Of a DNA stretch of 64,000 bases, positions 60,760 through 64,000 are shown in pieces. The notes under the pieces are model-generated. The model searched no databases, was not told where the DNA came from, and was given only the letters and a program-made list of their open reading frames with translations. Position numbers and translations under genes: made by a program. How positions within the stretch are numbered: position 1 is the first letter of the stretch; each line of letters opens with the position of its first letter. Where the stretch lies: contig JALONG010000006.1 of assembly GCA_025455065.1 (NCBI GenBank), forward strand, positions 62,001 through 126,000, in the 5' to 3' direction. Source of the DNA: Candidatus Kapaibacterium sp. Lineage in GTDB: Bacteria > Bacteroidota > Ignavibacteria > Kapaibacteriales > UBA4661.

Positions 60760-61086
60760 TTGAAACTCAAACCCGAAAAACTTCTTGACGAACTTAAATC
60801 TCTTGCCGAATCTCTCGGCGTACAGGTTATCATTGATAAAGGTAATTTTTCCGGTGGACATTGTTTGGTGTACGAAGAGCGGAAAATAGTGCTGAATAAA
60901 CTTTTACCGACCGAAGTAAAAGCTGCAAAACTTGCACAAAGCCTGACGACATTTCCGCTTGATAACGTAGAACTCAAGCCGGTGTTACGCCAATACCTCG
61001 AAACCGAGAAACAACGCCTTGCTTCGCGTACTAATGCCCTTGTGAGCAGTGAAACACAAGAAATCGTGCGTGAAGTCCTTGCTTAA
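60760..61086 (+). CDS. Small conserved-looking protein of unknown function, TTG start
   Basis: A 108-residue protein beginning at TTG 60760 (LKLKPEKLLDELKSLAESLG) with GAGG at 60749-60752, seven bases ahead; the only in-frame ATG upstream lies in the terminator and promoter. Predicted as two helices around a beta segment (VQVIIDKGNFSGGHCLVYEE), then helices (AAKLAQSLTTFPL, LRQYLETEKQRLASRT). The Cys in GGHCLVYEE is the only one. I do not recognise the family; the composition is normal. It precedes the PEPCK-like gene by 50 bases and shares its promoter, so a functional link is possible. Confidence 0.65.
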   Translation: MKLKPEKLLDELKSLAESLGVQVIIDKGNFSGGHCLVYEERKIVLNKLLPTEVKAAKLAQSLTTFPLDNVELKPVLRQYLETEKQRLASRTNALVSSETQEIVREVLA

Positions 61087-61136
61087 ATTCCCTATTCCCG
61101 AACCCTAAAAAGTTGCTCTTTTCCCCGTACAATCAC

Positions 61137-63842
61137 ATGGCACGTAAACCACCCGCCCGCACATCTAAGAAAAAATCGCCGCAAATCGCCGATACCGCAT
61201 CGGTAGCTGACTCGGTAGCCGCATCAGCAGCAGATGTTCGTCTTGAACAGCCATTGCAACAAGACGTACAACACGATGTTGAGACATTTGCCGGCAATAA
61301 TGCTCCGGCAAAGGAAATGCCGCCCCAAAAGGCTTCTGCAAAGGGCGTACCCAAAGTTGTACAACACCAGAAAGCAAGCGGTAAACAAGCCAATGCGAAA
61401 AAAGTCGCAAAACAGGTCGCTACGCAAGAATCTGAGCCGCAAATCGCCCCCGTTGCAAGCGACACCGCTCCTAATCCTCAACAAGCACCTAAGCAGTCAA
61501 ACACCCAAGCACCCAAGCAACATAGCGCTCCCGCACCCAAGCAACCAAGCGCTCCAGCGCCCAAGCAACCAAGTAACCAAGCAACCGCGATACTCCCGCT
61601 TCCGCAGTTTTTGGCGCAAAAGCATGGATTCCACAATCTTGGGCAAATTTTCCATAATCTTTCCGTGCCGGAACTGTACGAGCATATTCTTTTCCTTCGT
61701 GAAGGTGTGATGTCTGCGGACGGTGCTGTGATGGTCGAAACCACGCCAAACACAAAGTTGGCTGTGCGGGATAAATTCATTGTGGAAGAAAGCGTGAATA
61801 AGGACAATATCGCGTGGGGTGAGGCAAATCGTGCTATTGACCAAGCAAAATTTAACGGGCTGAGAGCGCGTATTGGTGCGTACTTGCAGCGCCGGAATGT
61901 TTATGTGCAGGATTGTTTTGTCGGCTCAGACACGCGCCTCAGAGTGCCGTTCCGCATCGTTACCGAACAGGCATGGCAGAGCCTTTTTGTGCGCAACACC
62001 TTTGCACAAGCGCTGCCTGCGGAACTCCGTCAATTTGAGCCGCGTATGACGATTGTTGTTGTGCCGAATTTTAAGGCAATTCCTGAGATTGACGGCACAC
62101 GTGCAGAAACCTTTGTCCTGTACGATTTTTCACAGCGTCTTGCCATTATCGGCGGTACGCGCCATGCGGAGGAAATCAAAAAAGCCGTCTTTACGGTGAT
62201 GAGCTACGCAATGCCGCTTCGCCGTGTCCTTCCGATGCGCTGCGCTGCGACAGTTGGCGCAAACGGCGATACGGTGCTGCTTATGGGAACAAACGGCGCA
62301 GGCAAAACAGCGCTTTCCGCAGACCCCGCACGAATGCTTGTGGGCGACGATGCGCATGGATGGAGCGATGACGGCATTTTTGCTTTTGAACAAGGAAGTT
62401 ACGCAAAAACATTGAACATCACAGCAGAAACCGATGCAAGTGTTTATGCGGCTTCTAAGCGTTTTGGCACAGTCTTGGAAAACGTGAAATTTGACCCTGC
62501 AACGCGCCAACCGCTTTTTGCTGACACAAGCATCACCGACAATGCGCGTATTTCCTTTGTGAACGATGCAGTAAGCCACGTGCAGCCGATAGCCCCGAAA
62601 TTACGCGGTGCGCACCCGAAAACAGCAATTATTTTGGTCAATGATGCTTTTGGTGTGCTGCCGCCCGTAGCGCGTTTGACGCATGAACAAGCCGTGTTTT
62701 TCTATCTTTCCGGTTATGCCGCGAAAAATCCCGTCGGTATGGAAACCAGAGAAGGGAAAAATGATGCGAAGTTTGAGCCGCGAGCAGTGTTCAGCGCTGC
62801 TTTGGGCGAAACCTTCATGGTGCAAGACCCGCTTGTGTATGCGAACCTCTTCCGAGAGCGCCTGCGCCGCAATAACACACGGGTTTGGCTGGTCAATACC
62901 GGTTGGCAATCCGGCACACAAGCAAGCGGAAGCCGCATTAAACGGGACTTCAGCCGCGCTATCATTAGCGCAATCAGTTCCGGTGCGCTGGATTCGGTGC
63001 AGATGAACACCGACCCGATATTTCACATAAACGTTCCGGCTTCCTGTCCCAACGTCACCGCAGCAATGCTTAATCCGCGCAATGCATGGTCTGACAAAGC
63101 CGCGTACGACAAGACCGCGCAAAAATTGCTCTCGCTTTTGACCGACAATTTCAAAAAGTACGCAGGGCGTGTCGATAAAGCCATTCAAGAGGCTTTAAAC
63201 GGGAAAAATCAGGTAGCGGCAAGCGGCAAACAAGCGCCCACTCCGCAGAACGCAGCCAAACACGCAGGCGCAAAGCAGGTTACAGCCTCGCAGACTTCAA
63301 CTTCGCAGACAACAGCCGTTGCAATGAAAGCCCCAAAGCAGGAGGAAATACCTTCGGAAGAACCGAATGAAGTCCCTGAAGCCGCATCAAATCTTGCTTC
63401 CGAACTGGTCGCGGAAACACCTGCACCACTTGAAACCAACGGCAAAAAGAGCAAGAAAAAAGCTAAACCGCAAAAAAAAGGGCGCACGAAAGAAGTTCTT
63501 CCCGATGAGGATGAGGCAGAGGTTGGGGATACAGGAGCCTTGTTTGACGCGGCTTCGGCGAAAGATTCACAAGAATCCCGCAGTGCTGACGAAGGATTTT
63601 CGGATGCACGAGAAGATGATATTTACATCCCTCCGGGACTTTTTGCCAGTGAACAAGGCGAATTTCGCCCTGACGATGACGAAATGCCGATAGTATCGGA
63701 GTTCAATGACGAGGACGAAAGCGACGAAGCGGCAGAAGAAAACGCTGAAAATGGAGGCGACGGAGATGATACCGTCCAAGGACAATCGCAGTACAGAGGT
63801 CGCCGCAGACGTGGCGGTCGTGGTCGCCGTCGTCCAAGGTAA
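61137..63842 (+). CDS. ATP-type PEP carboxykinase-like protein with long disordered tails
   Basis: A 901-residue protein from ATG 61137 (MARKPPARTSKKK); the open frame begins at TTG 61113. Residues 1-150 are Lys/Ala/Gln/Pro-rich with repeated APKQ words. Residues about 155-685 align by eye with ATP-dependent PEP carboxykinase: P-loop GTNGAGKTALSADP (384-397), GDDAHGWSDDGIF, DAFGVLPPVARLT, YLSGYAAK, LVNTGWQSG. But canonical TGRSPKDKF reads TKLAVRDKF (Leu at 208), MHCSANVG reads MRCAATVG (Arg at 368) and GLSGTGKTT reads GTNGAGKTA, so an active-site Arg and the metal-binding His are lost. The last 215 residues are low-complexity: basic, then acidic, ending RGRRRRGGRGRRRPR. A normal enzyme has about 530 residues. 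Likely a nucleotide-binding pseudoenzyme. Confidence 0.85.
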   Translation: MARKPPARTSKKKSPQIADTASVADSVAASAADVRLEQPLQQDVQHDVETFAGNNAPAKEMPPQKASAKGVPKVVQHQKASGKQANAKKVAKQVATQESEPQIAPVASDTAPNPQQAPKQSNTQAPKQHSAPAPKQPSAPAPKQPSNQATAILPLPQFLAQKHGFHNLGQIFHNLSVPELYEHILFLREGVMSADGAVMVETTPNTKLAVRDKFIVEESVNKDNIAWGEANRAIDQAKFNGLRARIGAYLQRRNVYVQDCFVGSDTRLRVPFRIVTEQAWQSLFVRNTFAQALPAELRQFEPRMTIVVVPNFKAIPEIDGTRAETFVLYDFSQRLAIIGGTRHAEEIKKAVFTVMSYAMPLRRVLPMRCAATVGANGDTVLLMGTNGAGKTALSADPARMLVGDDAHGWSDDGIFAFEQGSYAKTLNITAETDASVYAASKRFGTVLENVKFDPATRQPLFADTSITDNARISFVNDAVSHVQPIAPKLRGAHPKTAIILVNDAFGVLPPVARLTHEQAVFFYLSGYAAKNPVGMETREGKNDAKFEPRAVFSAALGETFMVQDPLVYANLFRERLRRNNTRVWLVNTGWQSGTQASGSRIKRDFSRAIISAISSGALDSVQMNTDPIFHINVPASCPNVTAAMLNPRNAWSDKAAYDKTAQKLLSLLTDNFKKYAGRVDKAIQEALNGKNQVAASGKQAPTPQNAAKHAGAKQVTASQTSTSQTTAVAMKAPKQEEIPSEEPNEVPEAASNLASELVAETPAPLETNGKKSKKKAKPQKKGRTKEVLPDEDEAEVGDTGALFDAASAKDSQESRSADEGFSDAREDDIYIPPGLFASEQGEFRPDDDEMPIVSEFNDEDESDEAAEENAENGGDGDDTVQGQSQYRGRRRRGGRGRRRPR

Positions 63843-63879
63843 TTTGTAGCATCACGCACAACCGTTATTTCAAGCAACT

Positions 63880-64000
63880 ATGCCTTCTAAACGCCGTATT
63901 ATCGTGCTTGCAGGAGTATTGCTTTGTGGAATGGTGTTGGCGCTCTTTTTCATTCCGCATCGTTTCGGTTTGGGTACGACACGTGTGGGAAATACTGCCG
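63880..64000 (+). CDS. Start of a membrane or exported protein, cut by window edge
   Basis: The frame opens at ATG 63880: MPSKRRIIVLAGVLLCGMVL followed by ALFFIPHRFGLG. A basic start and a hydrophobic run make a signal peptide or single membrane anchor. It lies 37 bases after the PEPCK-like gene on the same strand and runs off the right edge. Family unknown. Confidence 0.55.
   Translation, partial: MPSKRRIIVLAGVLLCGMVLALFFIPHRFGLGTTRVGNTA

Overview
The window reads as chromosomal DNA of a Gram-negative member of the Bacteroidota/Chlorobiota (FCB) lineage, possibly close to Kapabacteria or Ignavibacteria. Support is internal: a large secreted protein ends in a type IX secretion (Por) type sorting domain, there are three large OmpA-like envelope proteins and an Lgt, several promoters match the Bacteroidota -7 box TAnnTTTG, and ribosome-binding sites are mostly weak. 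The exact genus cannot be told from the sequence alone. No prophage, IS element or CRISPR array was seen.

Layout. 1-5068: end of scpA, folC, then tgt and a TPR protein on the minus strand. 5204-6737: minus-strand cluster of three small uncharacterised families (DUF4287/DUF5655-like, VOC, DUF1761). 7088-13653: plus-strand EIIA-like protein, glutaminyl cyclotransferase, lgt, DUF1232, a trans-sulfuration PLP enzyme and dxs. 13781-14376: a VapBC-type toxin-antitoxin pair. 14511-20477: minus-strand rRNA methyltransferase, PHP phosphoesterase, amino-acid permease, a Ser/Gly/Arg-rich envelope protein and gmd. 20714-23618: MarR, a YCII-like protein, CDGSH protein, folA and an HtrA-like protease. 23608-34236: a T9SS cargo protein, hemW, two OmpA-like paralogs and xerD. 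34304-41528: glycosyltransferase, HAD protein, and a minus-strand train recA - antitoxin - toxin - tatA - tat-like - tatB - gatA, then a MauE/DoxX protein. 41709-45639: PAS histidine kinase and a third OmpA-like paralog. 45839-50049: five tRNAs and secE-nusG-rplKAJL, without tuf or rpoBC in their usual places. 50217-57223: rnpB, zinc-ribbon protein, nif3-like, egtD, a deacetylase, a glycosyltransferase, a membrane protein and wrbA. 57532-64000: a fused double amidohydrolase, a small unknown protein, and a very unusual ATP-PEP-carboxykinase-like protein with long disordered tails and an Arg/Gly-rich end, then the start of one more gene.

The most notable items are the tailed PEPCK-like protein (61137-63842), which lacks several canonical active-site residues while keeping its P-loop; a Tat-like small membrane protein sitting between tatA and tatB; the family of three tandem-OmpA proteins; and short tandem repeats lying across or against the stop codons of four genes (folC, gatA, the histidine kinase, tatB). 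Start codons were moved inward from the longest reading frame wherever signal peptides, family N-termini, terminators or promoters demanded it. All family assignments come from reading motifs by eye; no database search was possible.
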